Origin: Campylobacterota bacterium
GTDB taxonomy: Bacteria > Campylobacterota > Campylobacteria > Campylobacterales > Sulfurimonadaceae
Direction of reading: 5' to 3'
Length of the DNA: 47,405 nucleotides
Assembly (NCBI GenBank): GCA_040752835.1
Contig: JBFMGG010000001.1
Coordinates: 1-47,405 of the forward strand
Numbering within the stretch: the first letter of the stretch is position 1; each line of letters opens with the position of its first letter. The position numbers and the translations under genes are program-made. This document shows, piece after piece, positions 1 through 8,234 of the stretch. Under the pieces are notes generated by a model that was not told the DNA's origin, ran no database searches, and saw only the letters and a program-made list of their open reading frames with translations.

Positions 1-72
1 CTGCGCGATCTGGTCGGGGAAAACGATGCCCGTACGATACAAAATCATTACGCCCAAACCGCGTCTAAGTAA
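1..72 (+). CDS. 3' end of an unidentified protein
   Basis: An open frame enters from the left edge and ends at TAA 70-72, giving 23 residues that finish in NHYAQTASK. It is on the same strand as the signalling operon and lies 71 bases before the PAS gene, so it could be the previous gene of the same transcript. The fragment is too short to assign a family. That it is coding is inferred only from the open frame and the position. Confidence 0.4.
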   Translation: MRDLVGENDARTIQNHYAQTASK

Positions 73-143
73 TCTTTTATGGAGTTTATGCCATATTCCA
101 CAGATTATGTTTTCAGCAGTTTTTTTGTAACGGGGGTTAAACG

Positions 144-557
144 ATGGAAAAACCTGTTCCCATCGACGAAGAATATGTTTTCGAAGGGCGTGCGATCGTC
201 AGCGAAACCGATCTCAAGGGGATCATCACCTACGCAAACCGCAAGTTCTGCGAAATTTCGGGATACAGCGTCGACGAACTCGTCGGTGAGCCGCACAACA
301 TCATCCGGCATCCCGATATGCCCAAAGCGGCGTTCGCCCAGATGTGGAAAACAATCCAGTCGGGGACGATGTGGCACGGCCTGGTCAAAAATCTCCGTAA
401 AGACGGACGCTATTACTGGGTCGATACCGAAGTGACCCCCACCTACGACGATAACGGAAAAGTAAAAGGATACATGGCCGCACGCAAACCCGCTTCACGC
501 CAGAACATCGAAGAAACGGCCGCTCTGTACGAAAAAATGCTGGAACAAGAGCGATAA
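144..557 (+). CDS. Stand-alone Aer-type PAS domain protein (probable FAD redox sensor)
   Basis: A 137-residue protein that is almost entirely one PAS domain (about residues 10-115), followed by a short helix. The block PHNIIRHPDMPKAAFAQMW and the later W-x-G-x-VKN-x-RK-x-G-x-x-YWV pattern match the PAS domain of the aerotaxis receptor Aer, where these residues surround a non-covalent FAD. In that family the domain reads electron-transport or redox state. Unlike Aer, there is no HAMP or methyl-accepting domain and no membrane segment, so it must signal by protein contact, as CetB/CetC-type proteins do in Campylobacter. GGGGG lies 7-11 bases before the ATG. It is followed after 9 bases by the HPt protein and then by a hybrid kinase and a response regulator, so its partner is likely in this operon. 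FAD binding is inferred from family similarity. Confidence 0.85.
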   Translation: MEKPVPIDEEYVFEGRAIVSETDLKGIITYANRKFCEISGYSVDELVGEPHNIIRHPDMPKAAFAQMWKTIQSGTMWHGLVKNLRKDGRYYWVDTEVTPTYDDNGKVKGYMAARKPASRQNIEETAALYEKMLEQER

Positions 558-566
558 GGGGACCCT

Positions 567-2393
567 GTGTTATTTTACAACCATAAACAAGAATTCATCG
601 GGCTGGACGAAGACGCCCTGAAACTGCTTAACTACACCTCGCTCGAAGAACTTCTGACGGTGTGTTCGGATGTCGCGGACCTTTTCGCCAAAGAACCCGG
701 ATACATCCACAACTTCAAAAATTTCGGCTGGATCGATTTTCTTCTGCATGCCGATTCCGAATCCAATTCGGCGATCGTCCACGCCAACGGCCGAACCTTT
801 TCATGCACCCTCCATGTCCACAAACTCTATTTGTGCGAAGCTCCTTCGGAAACGGGCTACATGGTCGAAATGCTTCACGTCCAGTCGATGAGTGCGGAGG
901 AGTTCAAGCCCCATACGCTCTCCCCGCGTCCCATTATTGTCTCCAAACCCATTGCGGCCGAAAGCACCCCGGAGCCGTTCGTCGAAACCCCGGCCGTTTC
1001 GGAAGAACAAGCGTTCCGCAGCGAACCTGCCCCGTCGATCCTTCCCGATTACGGGCACATTACCCCTACGCCGCTGAGCGAACCCGGAGTCCTTGACGTC
1101 CCCTCCTATGAAGAGAGCGAATACGAACCTTTCGGCGAGTCCTACAGCGATGCGTACGACAAAATCACCCTTCCCGAATTCGAAAGCTACGCCGCCGAAA
1201 CGGCTGTCGAACCGGCCGAACCCGCCAGCCCGCAACCTGCGCCGCATCCTGCCGCCGAAGGACGTTTCACGGCAACGGAACAAAAATACATCGATGCCCT
1301 CAAAGTGGACCGTTCCTACCGCTTCGACCCCAACGTCGCCGCAAGCGAGCTGGGACTCCCGGTCGATCTGATCCAGGAATTCATCGGCGATTTCATCCAG
1401 CAGTCCCATGATTTCAAAAACGACCTGTTCGATGCCGCGCTGCGCGCCGACATGAACAATCTCAAAATCCTTTCTCACAAACTCAAAGGGGTGGCGGCGA
1501 ATCTGCGGATCGAAGACGCTTTCGAATGCCTCAGCGTGATCAATACCTCCGACGATATTGCCGAAATCGAAGCGAACCTCAAATATTTCTATGCGATCAT
1601 CGACAAACTCGAAGGAAAATCCTCTTCCCAAAACGGCGACGGAGCCGCTTTTCAAACCGCCCCCGAGCCCGAGACGGCATCGTATTCCGAAACGCCCTAC
1701 GACTACGGTATCGACGCGTCATCGTATCCGGACGATTTCGATACCTCTTACGCCGACGAGAGCGCCGACGTCCCAAGCGTTTACGCCGATGAGCGAACCG
1801 ATACCGAAAATGGCTATCCCCATGATTTCTCCGAACCCGTCGAGTCGTTTGCGGACGAAGAGGACATCTACGCTTTCGACATCAAAGAGAGCGTGCTCGA
1901 TGAGCCTTCGGTTCCGTCCAAAACAACAGCGATACCCGAGTACGGCTTCGGGCTCAAACACGATGAAGATTCGCCGCTCATTATCCAGGAAGAAGAGCTC
2001 TTCGAAACGGAACCCTTCTCCGACATCCCCGACGAAGAGCCTTTCACCGAATCGGCCGAGCCTATTCAGCCGGTCGACGCCGCACCGATACGGTCGCTGC
2101 ACTACGATAAATCGGCCGTCGCCGGACAGCTGGGGATCGAACGCGCCTTCCTGGACGAACTGATCGACGATTACAAACGCGACGCCCTTGTCTCCGGCGA
2201 GCGGATCGCCGCGGCGATCGCCGCTTTCGACACCCACCTTTGGCAGAGTGCAGCAAGGGAACTCAAAGGGATCAGCGACAACCTAAGACTCGCCGAAATT
2301 TCCGAAGAACTGGCCGTACTGTCGGTAACCAACGATGCCCAGGAAGCCAACAAAGCTTCCAAACGTCTGAACGGTTATCTCGAACAACTATAA
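567..2393 (+). CDS. PAS-like and double HPt phosphotransfer protein, second HPt degenerate
   Basis: 608 residues with a GTG start preceded by AAGGGGAC. Residues 1-110 look like a divergent PAS fold. Residues 110-235 and 350-505 are acidic, Pro/Ser/Glu-rich and probably disordered linkers. Two four-helix HPt-like modules follow. The first (about 255-345) has the phospho-accepting signature LSHKLKG with His304 (codon 1476-1478). The second (about 520-608) aligns as AARELKG, with Arg564 (codon 2256-2258) where His should be, so it cannot accept phosphate on that residue. HPt domains carry phosphate between the receiver of a hybrid kinase and a final response regulator; the next two genes supply exactly those partners. 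The broken second copy may be a binding or inhibitory module. No membrane segment is seen. Confidence 0.75.
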   Translation: MLFYNHKQEFIGLDEDALKLLNYTSLEELLTVCSDVADLFAKEPGYIHNFKNFGWIDFLLHADSESNSAIVHANGRTFSCTLHVHKLYLCEAPSETGYMVEMLHVQSMSAEEFKPHTLSPRPIIVSKPIAAESTPEPFVETPAVSEEQAFRSEPAPSILPDYGHITPTPLSEPGVLDVPSYEESEYEPFGESYSDAYDKITLPEFESYAAETAVEPAEPASPQPAPHPAAEGRFTATEQKYIDALKVDRSYRFDPNVAASELGLPVDLIQEFIGDFIQQSHDFKNDLFDAALRADMNNLKILSHKLKGVAANLRIEDAFECLSVINTSDDIAEIEANLKYFYAIIDKLEGKSSSQNGDGAAFQTAPEPETASYSETPYDYGIDASSYPDDFDTSYADESADVPSVYADERTDTENGYPHDFSEPVESFADEEDIYAFDIKESVLDEPSVPSKTTAIPEYGFGLKHDEDSPLIIQEEELFETEPFSDIPDEEPFTESAEPIQPVDAAPIRSLHYDKSAVAGQLGIERAFLDELIDDYKRDALVSGERIAAAIAAFDTHLWQSAARELKGISDNLRLAEISEELAVLSVTNDAQEANKASKRLNGYLEQL

Positions 2394-2421
2394 ATTTGAT
2401 CAACGAATACAGAGGAATTCC

Positions 2422-5400
2422 ATGCAAATAGGACTTAGAAACCGACTCCGTCTCATCAGTCTCCTCCCGATTCTGATTCTTTTCGCCCTGGCAAGCTACT
2501 ATGTCGGAAACGCTTATATAAGCTATCAATCGGCCCAACAGCTACAGGTGCGGTTGGAAGGAAACAAACAGCTCACCGATTTGATCAACAACCTCTCCCG
2601 CGAGCGGGGGATGACGGTGATGTACATGGGGAACCATTCTCCCACCACCCTCAAATCGCTCCATGCCCAGCGCACGATCGTTGATCACAAAATCGCCGAC
2701 TATCAAAAATACCTCTCGACCGTCATGCTCAACAATGCCGCCGAGCAGGAAAAAGCGTCCCAGCTGGATGCGCTGGTCACGAAACTCCACGCCCAGATCA
2801 AACAGTCCCGGCCGCTCGTCGATGTCGGCAACGCCAGTTTCGAGCGTATTTTTTCCGAGGTATACGGCAAATCGCAGGAGAGCCTGATCAACGAGCTCAC
2901 GGAGCTCGCCGGGCTTCATTTCGACGATGAGATCAACGCCCTCTCCTCGACGTACCTCTCGCTCGTCCGCGCCAACGAATACAGCAGCATCGAACGCGAC
3001 TACATCACCTACCTCCTCTCACGCGCCACACCGCTGAGCGAAGAGGAACTCGACCGATGGATCACGCTGCTCAGCAAAGCCGATTCCCTCACCGTCGAGG
3101 GGATGAAGGACAAAACGATCCAGGTGCAGCTGCAGGCCACCTTGTTCAGCGAAGACAACACCGAGCTGTTCCAGGACATCACGACGGAACGCTCAGCCAT
3201 CCTCCAGGCAAGTGCAACGGGGACGTTCGACACCCAGTCGGGGATCTGGTTTGCAATGATTTCCGAAAAAATCAGTGCCATCGACGACGCCCAGAAAGTG
3301 TTGATCGACGCGATGGACAAACGCTCCGGCACCGTTCAGAACCAGGCGGTGCAGCTCCTTGTCGTCGCCGTCGGGGTATGGCTGCTGGCCGTCTTGGTCG
3401 GAGTGCTTGGGGTCCTCCTCTCGAGCGAAATCACCAAAAACATCAAAAACCTCGAATCGGTACTCAAACGGGTCGCCGCAGACACCAACGACACCGAAGC
3501 CGAAACCCTCAGCCAGTCGATCAACCTCGACACCGCCGCAGGGACGGCGCAGGCATATGCCCTGCTCGAACGGATCATCGAGCAGACGCTTCACGACAAA
3601 CAGTACGCACTCGAAGCGTCCGAAGCCAAATCGATGTTCCTGGCCAACATGTCGCACGAAATCCGGACGCCGCTCAACGGCATCGTCGGATTCACCGAAC
3701 TGCTCAAGGATACGGAGCTTCACGACGAACAGCGCGAATTCATCGACATCATCGAAAAAAGTTCAGAAAATCTCCTCGAGATCATCAACAACATCCTCGA
3801 CCTCTCGAAAATCGAGAGCAACAAACTCGAGATCGAAGAGATCGTCTTTAACCCGATTGACGAATTCGAAAGCGCCGTGGAGGTCTACGCCGTCCGCGCC
3901 TCCGAAAAACACATCGACCTCGCCTGCTACGTCGATCCGAGTCTCGAACGCCCGCTCAAAGGGGATCCGACCAAGATCAAAGAGGTCATCATCAACCTCC
4001 TCTCCAATGCGGTCAAATTTACCAACAGCGGCGGCGCCATCAGCGTCGACATCCGCCGCGTCGAGTGCGACGCTCTGAACCGTGCGCGCGTCCGCTTCCA
4101 GGTCAAAGACAACGGGATCGGCGTGACGAGCGAACAAAAATCGCGTATTTTCGAAGCGTTCTCGCAAGCCGACACTTCGATTACCCGCAAATACGGGGGT
4201 ACGGGTCTTGGGCTGACGATTTCCAGCCGCTTCGTCGAATTGATGGGTTCCCGACTTGAACTCGAAAGCGAACCGGGCAACGGAACTTCGTTCTTCTTTA
4301 CCCTCGAATTCGAGGAGATCGAAACCCTCAACGAACCGCTCAAAGGGGCTTTCTCAAGCATCAATGCGGTGATTCTCGAAAGCACCTCGAAGAAAAAACT
4401 CCAAAATACCTATCTCAAAGAGTACCTCGACTACTTTGGGGTAAGCTACACCACGTTCCATGAAGTGGACGAGCTCAAAATGCTCGAACGGCAGGTCAAT
4501 TACGACCTGCTCATCGTCGACAACGATTACGTGAACGAAGAGGATCTGATCACCTATTCTTCGTCACAGGAACAACTTGTCCTGGTGACCAAATCGTATT
4601 ACATGAAAAAAATCGATTCGATGGGGATTGATATTTTCAAAGTGCTTTACGAACCGCTCAACAGTACCAAGATCCGTGCAACCCTCGAGTCGTATGACAT
4701 TGAAGCGTTCAGCAGCCGGAAGCAAAAAGCGACCCGCCGTAAAAAATTTGACGAAAAAAGCTCCCGTTTCGCCGCAACGGCGCTGGTTGCGGAGGACAAC
4801 GTCATCAACCAAAAACTGATCCGCCGTACCCTCGAAGACCTGGGGTTGGAGATCACCATCGCAAACAACGGGCTCGAAGCGTTCGAAAAACGGAAAAACG
4901 GCGATTTCGACGTCATCTTTATGGATATCCAGATGCCGGTTCTCGACGGTATCGAAGCGACGCAGGAGATTCTCGACTTCGAAGAAGACTACGGCCAGCA
5001 CCACATACCGATCATCGCCCTCACCGCCAACGCCCTCAAAGGGGACCGCGAGCGTTTCCTGGCAGCGGGAATGGACGAATACACGACCAAACCGCTGGTT
5101 CGGAGCGAAATTATCTCCTTGCTCAACAACTTTCTCTCGCACAAAATCGTCGACATCAAATCGGTTCCGAAATCGGCCACCGAAGTCGCTACGATCCCCC
5201 AGGAAGAAGCGTTTTCTCCCCAAGAAGAGGATGAGATCGCCGACGTCGCAATGATGGCTGCGTCTTCCGAGGCAGTCGCAGAAGAATCGGCTTCCTCCGG
5301 TGCAATCGAAGAGTCTATGGCTTCGGAAGCCCAGACGGTTGACGTGGAAATACCCGTTGGGACCGAACCCGACCTCGCCGAGCCCAGACGTTCGGCCTAC

Positions 5401-5748
5401 GATGCCGATATCGTCATTGCCAAGCAAAACGCTCTGGAAATGAAACTCTTCACCCGTATTCTCGACGATCTGGGCTACACCTACAAAACGGTCGGGAGCA
5501 TCGACGAGCTTAAAGCCGAGATCGCCAACCGCCGTTACAAACTCGCACTGTTTGATAAAACGCTTTCGGGACTCGACCTCAAGGATCTGTATGATATAAT
5601 CCGTTCCGGCGACAGTGACATATCGCTTGTGATGTTGATCGATCCGAATGCATCGGAAGAAGCGGACGACGCCATGTACGTCCACGAGATCATCCGCAAC
5701 ATCATCAACAAAGACCTGCTGCGTCTGGTGTTTGAAAAATTTATTTAA
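2422..5748 (+). CDS. Hybrid sensor histidine kinase with NIT-like periplasmic domain and three receiver-like domains
   Basis: 1108 residues. TM1 is about residues 10-30. A helical periplasmic domain (about 35-305) containing LSRERGMTVMYMG resembles the NIT nitrate/nitrite-sensing family. TM2 is about 310-335. The HisKA motif NMSHEIRTPLNG places the phospho-His at 412, and an HATPase domain with DNGIGV and GGTGLGL follows. A first receiver-like domain (about 650-755) keeps Asp700 but has lost the acidic pair. A full receiver (about 790-910) has EDN, Asp835 in MDIQMP and the KP lysine. A third receiver-like domain (about 995-1108) keeps Asp1045 but again lacks the acidic pair. It sits between an HPt protein and a CheY-like regulator, which makes a His-Asp-His-Asp relay likely. 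The ligand is unknown; nitrate is only the family precedent. Confidence 0.88.
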   Translation: MQIGLRNRLRLISLLPILILFALASYYVGNAYISYQSAQQLQVRLEGNKQLTDLINNLSRERGMTVMYMGNHSPTTLKSLHAQRTIVDHKIADYQKYLSTVMLNNAAEQEKASQLDALVTKLHAQIKQSRPLVDVGNASFERIFSEVYGKSQESLINELTELAGLHFDDEINALSSTYLSLVRANEYSSIERDYITYLLSRATPLSEEELDRWITLLSKADSLTVEGMKDKTIQVQLQATLFSEDNTELFQDITTERSAILQASATGTFDTQSGIWFAMISEKISAIDDAQKVLIDAMDKRSGTVQNQAVQLLVVAVGVWLLAVLVGVLGVLLSSEITKNIKNLESVLKRVAADTNDTEAETLSQSINLDTAAGTAQAYALLERIIEQTLHDKQYALEASEAKSMFLANMSHEIRTPLNGIVGFTELLKDTELHDEQREFIDIIEKSSENLLEIINNILDLSKIESNKLEIEEIVFNPIDEFESAVEVYAVRASEKHIDLACYVDPSLERPLKGDPTKIKEVIINLLSNAVKFTNSGGAISVDIRRVECDALNRARVRFQVKDNGIGVTSEQKSRIFEAFSQADTSITRKYGGTGLGLTISSRFVELMGSRLELESEPGNGTSFFFTLEFEEIETLNEPLKGAFSSINAVILESTSKKKLQNTYLKEYLDYFGVSYTTFHEVDELKMLERQVNYDLLIVDNDYVNEEDLITYSSSQEQLVLVTKSYYMKKIDSMGIDIFKVLYEPLNSTKIRATLESYDIEAFSSRKQKATRRKKFDEKSSRFAATALVAEDNVINQKLIRRTLEDLGLEITIANNGLEAFEKRKNGDFDVIFMDIQMPVLDGIEATQEILDFEEDYGQHHIPIIALTANALKGDRERFLAAGMDEYTTKPLVRSEIISLLNNFLSHKIVDIKSVPKSATEVATIPQEEAFSPQEEDEIADVAMMAASSEAVAEESASSGAIEESMASEAQTVDVEIPVGTEPDLAEPRRSAYDADIVIAKQNALEMKLFTRILDDLGYTYKTVGSIDELKAEIANRRYKLALFDKTLSGLDLKDLYDIIRSGDSDISLVMLIDPNASEEADDAMYVHEIIRNIINKDLLRLVFEKFI

Positions 5749-5766
5749 CAAACGGGGAAATTCGAA

Positions 5767-6144
5767 ATGGGTGATAAAAAACTGAAAGTGCTTGCGGTTG
5801 ACGACGACATGATCAACCTCAAGCTGCTCAAAACCATGCTGCTCAAAACCCCGAACGTTTCGCAGGTCGTCGAAGCCAAAAACGGTGCGGATGCCATCGG
5901 TATCCTCAAATCGCAGTTCGACATCGACATTATCCTTCTTGACATCATCATGCCCGTCATGGGGGGCATCGAAATGCTTAAAGTGATCCGTGCCGACGAG
6001 TCGCTCCGTCAGCTTCCCGTCATCGTCCTCACGACCGACGAAACCAAAAAGGGGGAAGCCCTCGAATGCGGTGCGAACGGTTTTCTGATGAAACCGGTAC
6101 GGGAAAAAGACGTCGTCGCCAAAATCTCCCAGCTCGCCCTCTAA
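5767..6144 (+). CDS. Single-domain CheY-like response regulator
   Basis: 125 residues forming only a receiver domain. The acidic cluster VDDD is at residues 12-15, the phospho-Asp lies in LLDIIMP, the switch Thr is in LTTDE, and the conserved lysine is in MKPV. There is no output domain, so it acts by binding a partner such as a motor switch, an enzyme or another kinase. It starts 18 bases after the hybrid kinase gene and is the natural end point of the phosphorelay encoded upstream. GGGGAAATTCGAA precedes the ATG. The motor, the pilus or gene regulation through another protein could each be the target; the sequence does not say which. Confidence 0.9.
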   Translation: MGDKKLKVLAVDDDMINLKLLKTMLLKTPNVSQVVEAKNGADAIGILKSQFDIDIILLDIIMPVMGGIEMLKVIRADESLRQLPVIVLTTDETKKGEALECGANGFLMKPVREKDVVAKISQLAL

Positions 6145-6185
6145 GCGTCAAAGGGCTCTTTTCCCTTTCCCCGAATACCTTCTTT

Positions 6186-6629
6186 CTAGAGTTTTTGCCA
6201 GGAGCGTTTGTGAACGCGGACATCTTCCGAGGACAAATTCCGGTCATCCACCCGCACGTCGATCAGCACCATGGTCTCTTTGCCCGTATTTCGCGCTAAC
6301 GTGTCGCAGGCGGCCGGAGCAGCCCCTCGGAAAGAATACGCCAGCGAGGCGGTAACGTCAAACATCGGATTGCCTGCGGCATTATTGACGATAATGTTCA
6401 GGCGGTTCAGGCAGGTTCCGCCCGCCGTGTCGACCCCCTGCGCGCGCATCAGGGCGTATTCGGTAGCGCTTTGCGCCAGCAGTTCGGCCTGGGTGTGAAG
6501 ATAGGCGTTCGATACGGTCTTGCTCCCCAGCGATGCATTCTGCATCATCAATGCTCCGCCCGCGGCTATGATGACGACGATGAATATCGCCATGATCATC
6601 GCGAATCCTTTGCGTTTAGTAACGTACAT
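6186..6629 (-). CDS. Prepilin-like minor pilin, MshP/PilX/GspK type (no Glu5)
   Basis: 147 residues from the ATG at 6629, preceded by AAAGGA; a longer open frame upstream lacks a comparable site. The N-terminus KRKG-FAMIMAIFIVVII is a class III prepilin signal: basic residues, Gly at -1, Phe at +1, then a hydrophobic helix. Position +5, normally Glu, is Met, as in the GspK/PilX subgroup that sits at the pilus tip. Two Cys in the C-terminal half may form a disulfide. The start overlaps the end of the preceding prepilin gene by 14 bases. By order it corresponds to MshP of the MSHA pilus. The function is inferred from the signal and the context; the globular part has no recognised family. Confidence 0.7.
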   Translation of the reverse strand: MYVTKRKGFAMIMAIFIVVIIAAGGALMMQNASLGSKTVSNAYLHTQAELLAQSATEYALMRAQGVDTAGGTCLNRLNIIVNNAAGNPMFDVTASLAYSFRGAAPAACDTLARNTGKETMVLIDVRVDDRNLSSEDVRVHKRSWQKL

Positions 6630-7554
6630 GCACCATCCTTTCGCGGCAAATCTGATCCTGCGGCAACGTCGAATCGTTGAGATTGGCATCGATCCCGTTC
6701 ATGCAGATTTTGAGAGTATACACATTCCCGACGCTGGAATTGACCGTCGTATTGCTCGCATCGTACATAATCGTGAAATGGGCGACGTTATCTCCCAGTA
6801 TCCGCGGGGTAGCGGCGACGCTGTATACTTCTCCGTTCCAGGGCTGGAACCCCGTATACATGCTAAAGACCCCGTTTCTGGCACGGAACGCGTAGGCCGT
6901 GCGTAGCACGTAGGCTCGACTCGACTGCCCGCTGATGCTCAACACCTCATCGAGGGTCAGGTCGGTCGGGCCCACAACGGCCGTAACCGTCCGGTACGCC
7001 TGATTTGTCCCCGCCCCGGTAATCCAGCCGAAGCGGCCGCAATCGCTCCCCTCGGCCAAACCGTCGCTGCGGAAAATGGCCGTGGGGTTGGCGGGGTCTA
7101 ACAAGGAATCGCTGTTGTGCATCGCCGTATAATTCGAATCGGGTCCCGAGAGGTTCGTCCCCACATTGATCACCTCGCTGCTCCATCCGGGACGGAAACG
7201 CGTTCCGTCCCAGTATCCGCGCAACCCTTCATCGTCCACCCCGACAAACGCGATCGTGTAATCGTTCCCGTCGTCGCCGGAAATCGGTACACCGTTGCAC
7301 ACGCTTCCCAGTGCCGCATCGTTCTGGTCGAGACGAACGATCGATCCGGAGATGCCGTTTTCGAAATAACGGGCCACCTGTTCGAGGATCTGGTCGGCTT
7401 GTGCGGAGCGCTTCGTATACTCTCCGGTCCGGTAGATACCGTCGTAATACTGTCGCAGCGCTTCAAGCGCCAGCGTTCCGACAATTCCGAGGATGACAAT
7501 GACGAACAGCAGCTCGATCATCGTAAAGGCTCTGCGTTGGACTAACGATTTCAT
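6616..7554 (-). CDS. Prepilin-like minor pilin, MshO/PilW type
   Basis: 312 residues. The N-terminus MKSLVQRRA-FTMIELLFVIVILGIVG is a prepilin signal with Glu at +5 of the mature protein. The residue before the cleavage point is Ala rather than the usual Gly, a variant shared with the next gene upstream. The long C-terminal domain with several Cys fits the large minor pilins (GspJ/PilW/MshO). It overlaps both neighbours (4 bases with the MshD-like gene), so the three are translationally coupled. It probably helps prime pilus or pseudopilus assembly in the inner membrane after processing by a prepilin peptidase, which is not encoded in this window. Confidence 0.75.
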   Translation of the reverse strand: MKSLVQRRAFTMIELLFVIVILGIVGTLALEALRQYYDGIYRTGEYTKRSAQADQILEQVARYFENGISGSIVRLDQNDAALGSVCNGVPISGDDGNDYTIAFVGVDDEGLRGYWDGTRFRPGWSSEVINVGTNLSGPDSNYTAMHNSDSLLDPANPTAIFRSDGLAEGSDCGRFGWITGAGTNQAYRTVTAVVGPTDLTLDEVLSISGQSSRAYVLRTAYAFRARNGVFSMYTGFQPWNGEVYSVAATPRILGDNVAHFTIMYDASNTTVNSSVGNVYTLKICMNGIDANLNDSTLPQDQICRERMVHVRY

Positions 7555-8222
7555 TCGGCAAATTTACCTACGTTGGATTTGAAAAACGTCAGGGTCATGT
7601 CGACGTCAGGGTTGGCGGCATTCTGAACCCGGGCGACCACCCGTTTAAGGTGGGTCTGCGTTCCCGAGGCCGCAGGGCTCATCGAGGTCGACGAGCCGAG
7701 CCGCCAAGTCGCCGTCGCGGCCCCTGCGGCATCGATCGCCGACATCGTCGCATCGACGTAGCTGACCGCATAAGCGACCGGAACGGTATACACTGCCGCT
7801 CCCCCCGTTTGCTGGATCTGCAGGTTGTACGCCCTGGCGTGCAACTGCTCGATCCCCTGGCTCAGGTTCAGATTCCCCGCTGCGGGATTGGCCGCCATCG
7901 CCGCTCCCCCCGTCGCGCACGCCATGCTCGAATCGGGATTGGCGCGGAAAACGGCACTGCCGCCGAATGGATCGGGACGATTGCACGGCAGATCGCCCCC
8001 GACCTGCAACGGCCGGAAATCGGGAGGAAGGGAATTTTGATCCCAGCGGGCTTGGGAGACTTTGACGATCTCGCCGCTTAAACGTTTGAGAATATCCTCA
8101 TCGACCATCAATCCCATCGACGCATTATTCGCCACCGCCATCATGGAAGGGATGGAGAGGACACTGATGGCGATTACGACGATCGCGAAGATGAGTTCGA
8201 TCATGGCTACCGCGCGACGCAT
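7551..8222 (-). CDS. Prepilin-like minor pilin, MshD/PilV type
   Basis: 223 residues. The leader is very short (MRRA), followed by VAMIELIFAIVVIAISVLS, a mature prepilin helix with Glu at +5 and Ala at -1. The remainder is a small Ala-rich globular domain with two Cys. It starts 12 bases after the stop of the giant MshQ-like gene and overlaps the following prepilin gene by four bases. By position and size it matches MshD or PilV in the MSHA order mshD-mshO-mshP. The Ala at -1 is unusual; if processing fails the protein would stay as a membrane-anchored form. Confidence 0.72.
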   Translation of the reverse strand: MRRAVAMIELIFAIVVIAISVLSIPSMMAVANNASMGLMVDEDILKRLSGEIVKVSQARWDQNSLPPDFRPLQVGGDLPCNRPDPFGGSAVFRANPDSSMACATGGAAMAANPAAGNLNLSQGIEQLHARAYNLQIQQTGGAAVYTVPVAYAVSYVDATMSAIDAAGAATATWRLGSSTSMSPAASGTQTHLKRVVARVQNAANPDVDMTLTFFKSNVGKFAE

Positions 8223-8234
8223 GGAACTCCTTTG

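Noticed and set aside
4564-5751. A 395-codon minus-strand frame opposite the hybrid kinase
   Set aside because: Phe/Val/Asp/Arg-rich shadow composition without domains; the plus strand has receiver motifs here.
6150-6168. AAAGGG-CTCTTTT-CCCTTT hairpin after the response regulator as a terminator
   Set aside because: Only six base pairs, half of them A-T, and no T-run follows; not strong enough to claim.
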